Assembly (NCBI GenBank): GCA_035048485.1
Contig: CM068584.1
Location: 67,270,179-67,334,178 of the forward strand
Origin: Pteria penguin
Taxonomy: Eukaryota; Mollusca; Bivalvia; Pterioida; Pteriidae
Length of the DNA stretch: 64,000 bases
Reading direction: 5' to 3'
The translations under genes and the position numbers were made by a program. Under the pieces are notes generated by a model, which was not told the DNA's origin, ran no database searches, and saw only the letters and a list, made by a program, of their open reading frames with translations. This document shows positions 29,693 to 40,475 of this stretch, piece by piece. Position 1 is the stretch's first letter, and each line of letters starts with the position of its first letter.

Positions 29693-30598
29693 ATTTGTAT
29701 GTCCTCTATTTTCATGGTTTTTTTAATCAGAGTGGTTGCTAAGAATCAATGAACGAGTAACCAATTTACATAGATGTTCACTGTGATATTAGCTTTGAAA
29801 TTATGACTCCAGTCAAGTCCATGTCACAGCTGCATCAAGTATTGATAGGATCGATCCCGGCAAACATCAAGATCTCTGATCGATTGGAATGATCTCTGAG
29901 ATAATTCTTATACAAACATCAGCCTTGGTCGTAATTGGTATCAAAGATAAGACATAAAAATATGAAAATATTAAAGTTCGGAGATACACATGCTGTAACA
30001 TTTTCTTCATATTGTCAAGTTCATCACTCGCTGTCTATAGTTTTCCATTTATTCTTCTACTTCTTTATTATAATTGACTTCACATCTACTCACTGTTTCA
30101 TCAATTCTGTTAAGTCGAAATTTTCATGTATAATAAAGATTTCAAGATACCTAAATATGATGTAATTATGGATCGTCCATCACAGGTAACATAAACTGTA
30201 AAATTACAGTGTCAGTGAAACTATGTAACGAACGTAGTTGTAAGGTGCTCGGCTCTAGTCCCAGTCTGGCCTTCCACTGTCTTATCTTGCGGATAAAACA
30301 GTATAAACCGATGTCACATTTCGCGATAGAATATTCCTCCCTCCATTGGGATAGATCTTTATTCTGAACAATTGAATAAACATAATTCATTACCATACCC
30401 GCAAAAACCAGACGTAAAAACAACACAAACACATACACACATAAACACAAACACATACACACACAAACACACAAACACACAAAAACTTTAAAACTTTTTT
30501 TTTTTTTTTTGTTTGTTTGTTTTTGGGGGTTTCTTTTTATCAGCAAGGAAATATCGCATACATCTTCATTACAGAGCCGAGATTACTATCCAAAACCA
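29400..30598. other. Intergenic with a poly-T run, a degenerate SINE and a CA-rich microsatellite
   Basis: A T run of about 27 lies near 29662. At 30230-30370 AGTCCCAGTCTGGCC, GATAAAACAGTATAAACC and CATTGGGATAGATC resemble a decayed SINE body. At 30410-30485 there is an ACACACAAA microsatellite. It ends at the 3' end of the sulfotransferase gene. Confidence 0.5.
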
Positions 30599-30604
30599 TT
30601 TATT
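30599..30604 (-). promoter_or_regulatory. Candidate polyadenylation signal of the sulfotransferase gene
   Basis: TTTATT on the + strand reads AATAAA on the - strand, about 78 bp past the stop codon. Position and spacing are typical; use is inferred. Confidence 0.45.
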
Positions 30605-30681
30605 ATTCAACATAGAAACCCAAGATAAATTCTAAACAAAGGAAAGAAAGAAAGGGTAAAAATATAATGTAAATATTACAA

Positions 30682-31480
30682 TTAAACGTTTTTGAGAGTC
30701 GTTTCGCTAATGTTGAAAGTTTTGAAAGAGTAATTTCGGAGAAAAGCTTCACTGGAAATTGGAATGAAACCATATTCCTTAAACACCTCTTCGCACTCAT
30801 TTTCTATGGTTTTCGCCATACCGTAGCTAATAGACTCCCGCCATCGATATGTGTTTGCTGTAGTGTTTATTTTGGAGGTACAAAGACTAAAAGTTCGGGA
30901 ACAGTTTGTTTTCGGAACAGTCAGTTCCCTTATATTCCTTTCCGTGATATCTGTAAAACTGATATTAAACTTGTTATAAAGATTTTCACTATGTGATACC
31001 GGATCTGTAGAAAAACGTTCATAAATCACGATATATATATCTCCCGGGTAGATTCTGCTGAAGGTATTCGCTACTGCACTATCGAATGATACATGCATGC
31101 AGTGTTTACGACTATATTTCCTGCTTGTGGTATTAACAAATTTTTGAAAACGAAGTTGACTCAGAAGCACAGCTCGGGGATCTCTCAACAAATAAATCAT
31201 CTTTAAATGTGGATAAGATTTCTTATACTCCATCAGCTCGTGCATCCTCATTCGGATTGTTTTGATCAGAATGAATCTGGACTTTAGACATTGATTGCGA
31301 AGATAGTTCAGACATTGTAACTCTGTTTCTTTCTTGATACAGGAAGTAAAGTTTGCAGTGTAATGACCTACATTGTTAAATGCTCTTAGATACAAAATTT
31401 TTCTTGGTAACTGCATGGTATTACAGGAGAATATAGCATCAATTATATGTCGTCTTCGCACGTAAAGACTACCGGCTATC
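30682..31480 (-). CDS. Sulfotransferase catalytic (last) exon
   Basis: On the - strand it follows TTTTGTCATTACAG and runs to a TAA at 30682-30684. It starts with one base completing a codon, then IAGSLYVRRRHIIDAIFSC. It carries CLKSRFILIKTIRMRM, the LLRDPRAV motif, VIYERFSTDP and the WRE..EECEEVFKEYGF-like C terminus. Six or more N-glycosylation sequons are present, fitting a lumenal domain. No frameshift or internal stop is seen. Confidence 0.9.
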
Positions 31481-34400
31481 CTGTAATGACAAAAAGATGT
31501 AATCTATAAAAAAAAATTGACAAATATGATATATTAGTCTTCTATGATTTCATGTATATTTATATTTTTAATATTTCTTGAATTTCTATGTCTGCATTGA
31601 TCTGTCTGTACATGGATTTTATACTAGGAGACGCTCACTCCTCCCGGGCATCTGGTCTCGCCTCTGAATTTCAGGGGTCCGTGAATGTCCACTGTGGTAC
31701 ATTGTTGTTAGTGCCATAGTCATGTGACACCAGTTATTTTCGTATTTTACATGAACGTCACACTTATTCCCTTTTGCAATATATATGGAGTTCGTAGCGC
31801 CATAGTCATGTGACACCAGTTATTTTCGTATTTTACTTAAACGCCTTCGACATTGACATTTAGTCGAAATATGCATATGGTGAACTAAACTTCCGTTGAT
31901 GAGAAACAAAATATATATTGCTTTATACCGTTTCTTCATACGTAGAAAGTTATTATTACTAGAGATGATTCACCATATGACATCATCATTAAAAATAGAA
32001 ATAAAACAGAATACGAATAACAGTTGATGATAATTATACCAAATGAGTGGAGTCTCAAGCCCTGTTAAACTGTATTAACAGTGCAAGCGTAAGGCGATTC
32101 TTTGGCATACGCACACATAGGTATTTAGTGTGGTTAAGATGGACGTGTAATTATTCAGAAATTAGTACGAAAATCAGTAAGCATGTCAAATGAAAATGTT
32201 ATTATTCGTTCCGTGTATATTATGCTATTGTCATTTTTTGTGTGCAGGTCCTTGGTGATTTGTGTCATACAGCTTTGTCAGATATCTTCTGTTTTTTCTT
32301 TCAGATAAGACTTACGTTTGATTAGAAAAAGTGACTAGCTTCTGGTACATTAAAATCCAAAGAGGCTCAAAGACGAAAAATACTTCCGTGCTTGCCTGAA
32401 TGACGTCACTAAGAAATGTAGATCCACTCCGCATGTATGTAATTATTATCAATGGTGTCGGTAATGGTACCCTTTCTGAAATTTTACAAGAAGAATTGAA
32501 TAATAATAAATATCATAGCATATATTCATGTATGAAACATACGATCCTTTCGACAACCGATGTCTCTTCCGTGATGCTCAGGACCTACACTGTAGAAATC
32601 GAAAATATAGATCTTTGAAGCACAAACTCATCACTATCATATACTAAGGAGTATCTCCCTAAAAGGATGAGCCATTTAACCCATCTAAGGACAAAAATAT
32701 GCACGAGCGAGATACTCCTTTTACAATAATTTACGAACGTTTTATCTCTCAGTAATTTGAAGTATATATTTTGAGTAGGTACATAGTCTAGATACCGAAC
32801 AATGGATTGAGGATACCCTCGGGAACTAACGGTCCACCAGTGATAATGTTCAGATTCTAAAACGTGTTCACTCATACGTTTGAATCATTTTTGCTACAAG
32901 TTTTCATTGTGTTGCAATGCAGGTGACACAAATATGGTAGATGTGTTGCAAGTTAAAAGGTTACAAGGACAGTCTTGGCCACAAAGTTTACTATCTATAT
33001 ATATGTGTGTGTATGTGTGTGTATGTAAAATATGAAGCCTTATCCCTCATAGTAACTAATAAATCTGCTTACAGAACTTCTTAACATAAATGAAAAAAAG
33101 AATAAAGAGATTTCAATATACCGCCAGGCTTAGTTTGCAAGGGGTATATGAAAGTGCACAATTGTGTACATCATATTCTTTAATAAACAATTTTTTGACA
33201 AGAAGAAAACAATTTGTTTTTTTAAAGGAATATTTATTTGTACAAAATCAAACTGTACTGAAAGAAAAAAGCAATGTACTAAAATGTATAAAATACAAAG
33301 TAACTGTAAAATATAAAGTAACTGGTGTCACATGACTATGGCACTAATAACACTACCACAGTGGGCATTCACGGACCCCTGAAATTCAGAGGTGAGACCA
33401 GGTGCCCGGGAGGAGTGAGTGTCTCCTGTTTGGCTAGACACACCCGCCGTGAATGCCCTTACATACAGACGAAACATATATAATTCATCACTGTATATAT
33501 AGATGAATGTGAACAAACACTGTGTAGAAAGTCTCACAGTCACATAACATCAGGAGAAAGGGTATAATTACACGTAAGTCAAACCCTCCGCGGGAACTTT
33601 TCTACGAGCTCCACACTGCAAAGGGAATAAGTGTGACGTTCATGTAAAATATGAAAGTAACCGGTGTCACATGACTATAGCACTAATAACAATGTACCAC
33701 GGACCCCTAAAATTCAGAGGTGAGACTAGGTGCCCGGAAGAAGTTAGCGTCTCCTGTTTGGCTAAACTTGATTAAGAGTGGAAATGCTGCTAGATTAGCA
33801 CACATACAAGCATACAAAATTTCATCGACTGGGATATGATGCAAATTTATCATTTTATCTTGCATATTTAACGTTCAATGCAAAATCATTTAAATCTTTA
33901 TAATGTGGTCAATCTAGGAATTAGCAAATTTTAACAACAGTAGGTAACAGTATAGAGGGTAGTTTTTGAAAGATTAATGAAAACTATAGGAGTTCTATAT
34001 ACCAAAATATATATTTACCTTGATTCTCTCGATTTGTCAACGTTTGAATGAAATTCTTCGCTCTGTTGATCGTGTTGACGTTGTTTTGACCTATAATATT
34101 AAGCCCGAGTTATTCTTACCTAAGTGTTGAAGTCATGAAATATATTAAATGAGGAAGCACTAGATACGAGATACATAGACAGGAATAGGAACGTATGGTA
34201 GAAATACATATATATAATACGACAGGTTTAATTCATAATATCACATGAAGGCCGCTGTTCGTCGTTCGTAAATTATGTTAATGCTAAAACAGTATCCTCT
34301 TCATGCAAGCTCTCTCCTTAGATGAATCTGCTTATATTTATTAAAACTACTTCATATATGTAAAGTGCAGTGTTTTCAACATACTGTTCGTGTTGTAGTA

Positions 34401-37400
34401 TTTTTAAAACTCTGGACCATTGATGATTTGGTGTACTCATATGAGACAAGTATGTATGTGCACATTGAAGATATACACCATAATATGTTGATCTGAGTAT
34501 TATATGTAAATATTAACCAGAGAACTTCTTGTTTTACACTTTCTTCATCGAATACAATACTAATATGAAAACTTTTAAACATTACAATTAACAAATGTAT
34601 AGGTAATACAAGACATCATATTGGTGCTCGACTCCACTGAAACCTAATGCTTTCATGCCGTAGCGTATACAAAATTGACTATATATGCAATTGTCAGAAA
34701 AAGAACGCTCATTAATTATCCTCAAGCGAAATTCCTGGAAACCAGACAGGAAACAAATAATTGTAAGAATTCCCTGTATGGCTAGCCACATTTGGTATGA
34801 ATACCCAACAACTAATACTACATACGAAGATTAATAACAGAGTACACACTTCATAACAATACGTATGTAATAAAAGTTCATTTTAAATTTAAAAAAGGAC
34901 GAGAAAGTGACAGTGAACTCGAAAACTGAATCTGCTTCGATAAAAATCGAGAAATGGATTATTAATTGTGTAACATACGGACTTACAAGGAGAATTGAGT
35001 TTACTTGATAATAATAGAAGGGTAATAGAATTACACTACAAAACCTTTGAAGATCAAATAACTGAAGAGTATTATGTAATGTTCTATAACAAAAATTTAA
35101 ATCATTTTATTGATTAGCATTAGAGATAAAGATAACATTCAGTAAAAACATACGAAACAGAAGAAAATACGAGTAAAACGTAAACCAATCAGATAAACGT
35201 TAATGAAAAAACGATATTCATCCAGACATAAGATGAGACGGTAGAGAGGAAACACTGTCCGTCGATTACAGAAGACACAGATATCTATTTCATGTGCAGC
35301 ATATGGCGAAAAAAAAAACAAACAACAAAAACAAACATTTTCCGTAAAATATATGCCAATCACGTAGGACTTGACTCAGCTTTGAAACCTGAGAAAGGTG
35401 ATATTATTCAACAAAGAATGAACAACTACACAATTTCTACATTATACATGTACATAATCGGCTTTCGTTCCTATGTAAAATTATTCTAGTCATGCTACTG
35501 TGAATTGTGGTGACTACGGTTATTTCACTATTACTCAGTATGGAGGCAGATCTGGATATCTTGATGACACTGGATCCTCTTTATAAGACATCTTGATGAA
35601 ATCACTTCTTCATGTCACTTGATCCCATCTGGTTTTTTCAGCTTACTTTAACCATTCCGTTATAGCCACTGATTCGCATAACCTTTTTTGACCTTTTGAT
35701 GAGCCTTCCAATCACCGTGTAGTATCTTAATATTTTATAAAGTAAAAAGCACCCGGTACCTTTATTGATACATATTGCACAATAACATTCTCATGAGCAT
35801 TCTGATTACCCTGAGATGGAAATAACACAAGACTTGGAATGAACTTTCATATTGACTTATCAAAATATTGCAAAGAATGCTCAGTAACATTTTATACATA
35901 TGTTGTACTTGCACATCTTTACCATAGCCATCCCTTTCTTATCGTGGTGACACCCACATCTGGAACATAGAAATGACACCCACACCTTAAACATGGCAGT
36001 GTACGTAACACTTCTGACATTGCAGTGGCAACATTCCCTTAACATTGCAATGTGCGTAACACTTCTAACATTGCAGTGACAACATTCCCTTAACATTGCA
36101 GTGTGCGTAACACTTCTTGCAGTGGCAACATTCCTTTAACATTACTATGACACCAACACCTTATTAATCGCAATGACACCCACATTTTCATATCCCCATG
36201 TCATCCAGCGTTTAACTTCGAAGTTACACCACCACCTATAACATTGCAGTGACACCCTCTCTTAACATCGCAGTGACACCTACATATTCAATATAGCAGT
36301 GTCACTCACACCCTTAACAAAATGACATTCAACCCTTTGACAAAGCAGTGACATCCACCGTTTTAGCGTTGCAGTTACACCTTTATTGTCCAACTGAAAC
36401 TCATCGCTTTTACTTTACAGTGACACCCATACTTTTTACATTTCCACATATCATCCACATTTTCAACATTGCAACGATACCCAAACCTTTAGAATAGCTG
36501 TGTCCGACCCCCCCCCCCCTCCCACCCGTTGATCTATGTGATAGCATTTTGAACATCACAATGGCACCAACACTTTTAACATTGTAATGTCAACCACTAC
36601 TGTATCATCTAAGTTAAAATTGCAGTGTCACCTACGCCCGTAATTTTGCATTGTCACCAACACCATTAACATTAATTTTAAAGTATTTCAAAATAAATAT
36701 ATCCTCATAACATACAACGGAATACATATGGAAAAGGAGATGGATAAGGAGAAACCACTTACCTGTGTTCGAATCTGTGTCAAGACAAGTCCAAGAATGA
36801 TTCTATATAAATTATTCATGGTTTTAATTTAAATTCATATTCATATTTATTTCCCAAATTTTGACACTATACTATATATCTAGAACACAAACATCAATAG
36901 GGAATTCCCGGTTTTTTAAGTTATCAAATAGAGTTAATTTGGTTTTTCGTGGCTGGACCCCTTTCCCGATATAAACATCCTTTCAGTCTTGTAAATTAAA
37001 GTAGTTTTTAAAAAAAATCGTGATAAAGTAACAAAATGTTTTCAATATTATTTCCATAAATTATTTCAAGCATATGATCAAATCTGAACAAGATTAATAT
37101 ACATTCTAATGTAATACACAAATATGTTTTTAGAATATTGTTTATTGTATAGCGTATCATCAGGATTATTCCATGTGTATGGTGATGACACCTTCCTGAT
37201 GCATATCTCTTTATTGTATAACGTATCATCAGGATTATTCCATTTGTATGGTGATGACACCTTCCTGATGCATATCTCTTTATTGTATAACGTATCATCA
37301 GGATTATTCCATGTGTATGGCGATGACACCTTCCTGATGCATATCTCTTTATTGTATAACGTATTATCAGGATTATTCCATTTGTATGGTGATGACACCT

Positions 37401-40400
37401 TCCTGATGCATATCTCTTATTGTATAACGTATGATCAGGATTGTTCCATTTGTATGGTGATGACACCTTCCTGATGCATATCTCTTTATTGTATAACGTA
37501 TTATCAGGATTATTCCATTTGTATGGTGATGACACCTTCCTGATGCATATCTCTTTATTGTATAACGTATCATCAGGATTATTCCATTTGTATGGTGATG
37601 ACACCTTCCTGATGCATATCTCTTTATTGTATAACGTATCATCAGGATTATTCCATTTGTATGGTGATGACACCTTCCTGATGCATATCTCTTTATTGTA
37701 TAACGTATCATCAGGATTATTCCATGTGTATGGTGATGACACCTTCCTGATGCATATCTCTTTATTGTATAACGTATCATCAGGATTATTCCATTTGTAT
37801 GGTGATGACACCTTCCTGATGCATATCTCTTTATTGTATAACGTATCATCAGGATTATTCCATGTGTATGGTGATGACACCTTCCTGATGCATATCTCTT
37901 TATTGTATAACGTATCATCAGGATTATTCCATGTGTATGGTGATGACACCTTCCTGATGCATATCTCTTTATTGTATAACGTATCATCAGGATTATTCCA
38001 TTTGTATGGTGATGACACCTTCCTGATGCATATCTCTTTGTTGTATAACGTATCATCAGGATTATTCCATTTGTATGGTGATGACACCTTCCTGATGCAT
38101 ATCTCTTTATTGTATAGCGTATCATCAGGATTATTCTATTTGTATGGTGATGACACCTTCCTGATGCATATCTCTTTATTGTATAACGTATTATCAGGAT
38201 TATTCCATTTGTATGGTGATGACACATTCCTGATGCATATCTCTTTATTGTATTATGTATCATCAGGATTATTCCATTTGTATGGTGATGACACCTTCCT
38301 GATGCATATCTCTTTATTGTATAGCGTATCATCAGGATTATTCCATTTGTATGGTGATGACACCTTCCTGATGCATATCTCTTTATTGTATAGCGTATCA
38401 TCAGGATTATTCTATTTGTATGGTGATGACACCTTCCTGATGCATATCTCTTTATTGTATAACGTATTATCAGGATTATTCCATTTGTATGGTGATGACA
38501 CCTTCCTGATGCATATCTCTTTATTGTATTATGTATCATCAGGATTATTCCATTTGTATGGTGATGACACCTTCCTGATGCATATCTCTTTATTGTATAG
38601 CGTATCATCAGGATTATTCCATTTGTATGGTGATGACACCTTCCTGATGCATATCTCTTTATTGTATAACGTATTATCAGGATTATTCAACTTGTATGGT
38701 GATGACACCTTCCTGATGCATATCTCTTTATTCATTCATATGCAACCGCAAAAGCAAGACCTATTCTTCTTGCAAACATTTACTTAAACCTCGGTTTATA
38801 GATTGTTATCTGACAGAAAGTAAAGCAGAAGATAACATGTGAGCAGGCGACGCTTACTCTTTCTTACACAGAGACGTTTACCAGGGCACATGGCCTTCGT
38901 CCCACTTATGAGTTTTTCCTCAAGCTCAGACTCAAAGAATTTTGCTCATATGAGATTTGTGCCATGAAACAACTTTGAGTTCAGCTCAAATGAGCTGAAA
39001 AACTGGGCAAATTGTCATTGCTGTAAACGGCCTTACCTGCATTCGTTTTCCATGAAGATAAGTAAAGAAATAAAGCTTGGACATCATTTCCGTGCCTTTA
39101 TTGTTTATTTACGAGTGTTTCTTATTCACACGCATCCTAACGTGATCGTGACGTAACAAATTATGTCACATTGTCGGAAATATTCAATGATAATAAATCC
39201 CATTCTGACATTCTTTGATTTCAGCCCTGTTTATACCTCAGCTTAAAACTGTTTTGTATTAGTAAAACTTCATATACAGAAATTTGACGATGCTAAGTTA
39301 TACAAAAGAAGTACTGACTGTAAAAGACAGAGTAAGGACAGACGAACGATCCAAATAAATACTTTCCATCACCCTTACCCTTTAGAAAATTCATACGAAC
39401 AAGCAAAGTACCTAATCAGTATCCGGTATCGGGATCGTGTATTTGGTGACAAATGAACACATCTTACCTAGAGAGTAAGTCCATGCTAACATGGTGTTAA
39501 TTCTACTGTGAGGGATTGTTTACATTGAGTGATTGATTGATCGATCGATTGATTGATTGATTATTATTACATGTTACTTCATTCCCCAACTTCTTATTAA
39601 AGGATCGGGAATTATGTAAAACTCGAAGTGGACACGTAAAGGCGGTTAACCCCATTGCTCTTGCCATATTTGATGACGTCATATCATGACGTAATTTTAT
39701 GTATGAACGCCAACGGTACAACGTAAATCTATATCTACATCATAAAGGTTTTAAAAGTTATGACCACATTAAACATGATTGTATGAATAATGATATTATG
39801 TTCAATGCCTTACCTTACAACAGTATAAAGTTGCGAATTTTGTGAACTATGTAAATACATTTACTACTACTCTATACATCAATGGTTTTTAAACAAACTT
39901 GTTTAAATAAATCCTAGATTAACATTACATGACTGTTTTGTGTTTGAGACTGGTAGGTAGCTATCTCAGTAAAATCTGAGTTTTTCTAACTCACTTGAGC
40001 TGGGCAAAATGTTCGTGGGACGTAAATGTGAAGATCGCACACAAACTTCGATCTCAAAATTTTTCTCAGATCTTACTAAGTTTTCAGTCTCAAACTCATA
40101 CGTGGGACGCAGTTTCACTTCAGTTTTATTGTCTGGATATGAAATTGTACACGATATTGTCTTTTTTCCATGGATTTGAAATGTGGTTAACTCTTCGGTA
40201 CTTCTTCGTTATTTAATTTACAAACATACGGATATGTAAAGGTGATGGATTCGTGTGAATAAAGCTCATTGATATACGTGTATCACGCAAACCAAATCAG
40301 AATCCAAAGATAAAATTCATCCCTATATCCTTCATTTCCCTGCACGTCTAAAATAGTAATGTTAACATTTTGTTATGTACAGGACCAATGTTTACTTACC

Positions 40401-40475
40401 CGTGCACAAGTAAATGATGCCCACAACAACTGAAATGTATACTAACACCAAGACAAAATTTCCACGTATATTCAT
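30682..40475 (-). CDS. Carbohydrate sulfotransferase (CHST1/3/7-like), three exons identified, incomplete model
   Basis: The last exon encodes about 266 residues with the 3'-phosphate-binding motif IYLLRDPRAVLLSQLRF, VIYERFSTDP and the C-terminal WRESISYGMAKTIENECEE, all typical of the Golgi GlcNAc/Gal-6-O and chondroitin-type sulfotransferases. These move sulfate from PAPS onto glycans in the Golgi lumen. Two upstream exons (34019-34090 and 40400-40475) join in phase and give a short cytoplasmic end, a hydrophobic signal anchor (FVLVLVYISVVVGIIYL) and a stem, as expected for a type II Golgi enzyme. The two exons are inferred. The exon with the 5'-phosphosulfate loop (RxGSS-type) should sit between 31480 and 34019 with phase 1 in and phase 2 out, but was not found. 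So either it diverged, it was lost (pseudogene), or the joining is wrong. Confidence 0.65.
31622..31850 (-). repeat. Dispersed repeat block, inverted relative to 33.3 and 33.6 kb copies
   Basis: It contains CTGAATTTCAGGGGTCCGTG, TAGTCATGTGACACCAG and CACACTTATTCCC. The reverse complement occurs twice about 1.7-2 kb downstream. A GTGACACCAGTTATTTTCG segment is itself present twice in this block. Confidence 0.8.
33298..33480 (+). repeat. Dispersed repeat block, copy 2
   Basis: It contains AACTGGTGTCACATGACTAT, CGGACCCCTGAAATTCAG and GTGTCTCCTGTTTGGCTAGA. It is the same family as 31622-31850 in opposite orientation. Confidence 0.8.
33600..33775 (+). repeat. Dispersed repeat block, copy 3
   Basis: It contains GGGAATAAGTGTGACGTTC, GGTGTCACATGACTATAGCA, CGGACCCCTAAAATTCAG and CGTCTCCTGTTTGGC. 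It matches copy 2 in the same orientation. Confidence 0.8.
34019..34090 (-). CDS. Probable sulfotransferase stem exon
   Basis: Minus-strand exon of 72 bp between ATTATAG and CAAG/GTAAAT. In phase 1 it reads QNNVNTINRAKNFIQTLTNR, a polar stem-like segment. It joins in frame to the signal-anchor exon upstream. Support is from splice sites and phase only. Confidence 0.5.
34091..35940 (-). other. Intron-like AT-rich sequence
   Basis: No recognised coding exon or repeat. Several reverse-strand open frames of 65-75 codons have no family resemblance or paired splice sites. Confidence 0.45.
35940..36670. repeat. Degenerate tandem repeat around AACATTGCAGTGACACCCAC
   Basis: The motif recurs with a period near 24-30 bp, best conserved at 35990-36130, then decays. 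A short poly-C run is near 36511. Confidence 0.7.
36763..36819 (-). CDS. Candidate alternative first exon (weak)
   Basis: On the - strand ATG at 36817-36819 opens 19 codons (MNNLYRIILGLVLTQIRTQ) and ends CACAG/GTAAGT. It is hydrophobic like the other first exon, but phase 0 does not join the stem exon at 34090. It may serve a different transcript or be chance. Confidence 0.25.
37135..38735. repeat. 69-bp minisatellite, about 23 copies, open on both strands
   Basis: Each unit holds GTATCATCAGGATTATTCCA, TTTGTATGGTGATGACACC and TTCCTGATGCATATCTC. 69 is divisible by three and the unit lacks stops in several frames, so frames of 300-450 codons appear on both strands. A one-base deletion near 37411 breaks the + frame. 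At the right a four-unit block (276 bp) is duplicated. Taken as non-coding, inside the sulfotransferase intron. Confidence 0.95.
38890..40115. mobile_element. Possible TIR element, 1.2 kb
   Basis: CGTCCCACTTATGAGTTTTT with CAGACTCAAAG at about 38898 is mirrored by AAACTCATACGTGGGACGCA at about 40094. The inner parts (CAGCTCAAATGAGCTG, TCACTTGAGCTGGGC) are also similar. The interior includes an ATTG/GATC-rich run at 39530-39565. Ends and target duplication are not clear. Confidence 0.4.
40400..40475 (-). CDS. Probable sulfotransferase first coding exon with signal anchor
   Basis: Minus-strand ATG at 40473-40475, followed by MNIRGNF and a long hydrophobic stretch to LCTG, then the donor ACGG/GTAAGT. 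The topology (few basic residues, then one membrane segment) fits a type II Golgi enzyme. Assignment to the catalytic exon 9 kb away is inferred from strand, order and phase. Confidence 0.55.

Larger units (their letters stand above)
31481..34018 (-). other. Sulfotransferase intron region with inverted repeats; no catalytic-loop exon found
   Basis: It holds three related blocks (about 31622-31850 reversed, 33298-33480 and 33600-33775). At 32400-32618 there is a + strand open frame of 72 codons starting MTSLRNVDPL, protein-like but unassigned. A short TGTGTATG microsatellite is at about 33003-33025. Confidence 0.5.

Noticed and set aside
30166..30546. Reverse-strand 126-codon frame
   Set aside because: It runs through a CA-type microsatellite and a decayed SINE; low complexity, no family.
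37008..38787. Repeat 'proteins' of 359-448 codons on both strands
   Set aside because: They follow from a 69-bp unit without stops. One-base slips in single copies break the frame, and no flanking gene structure exists.
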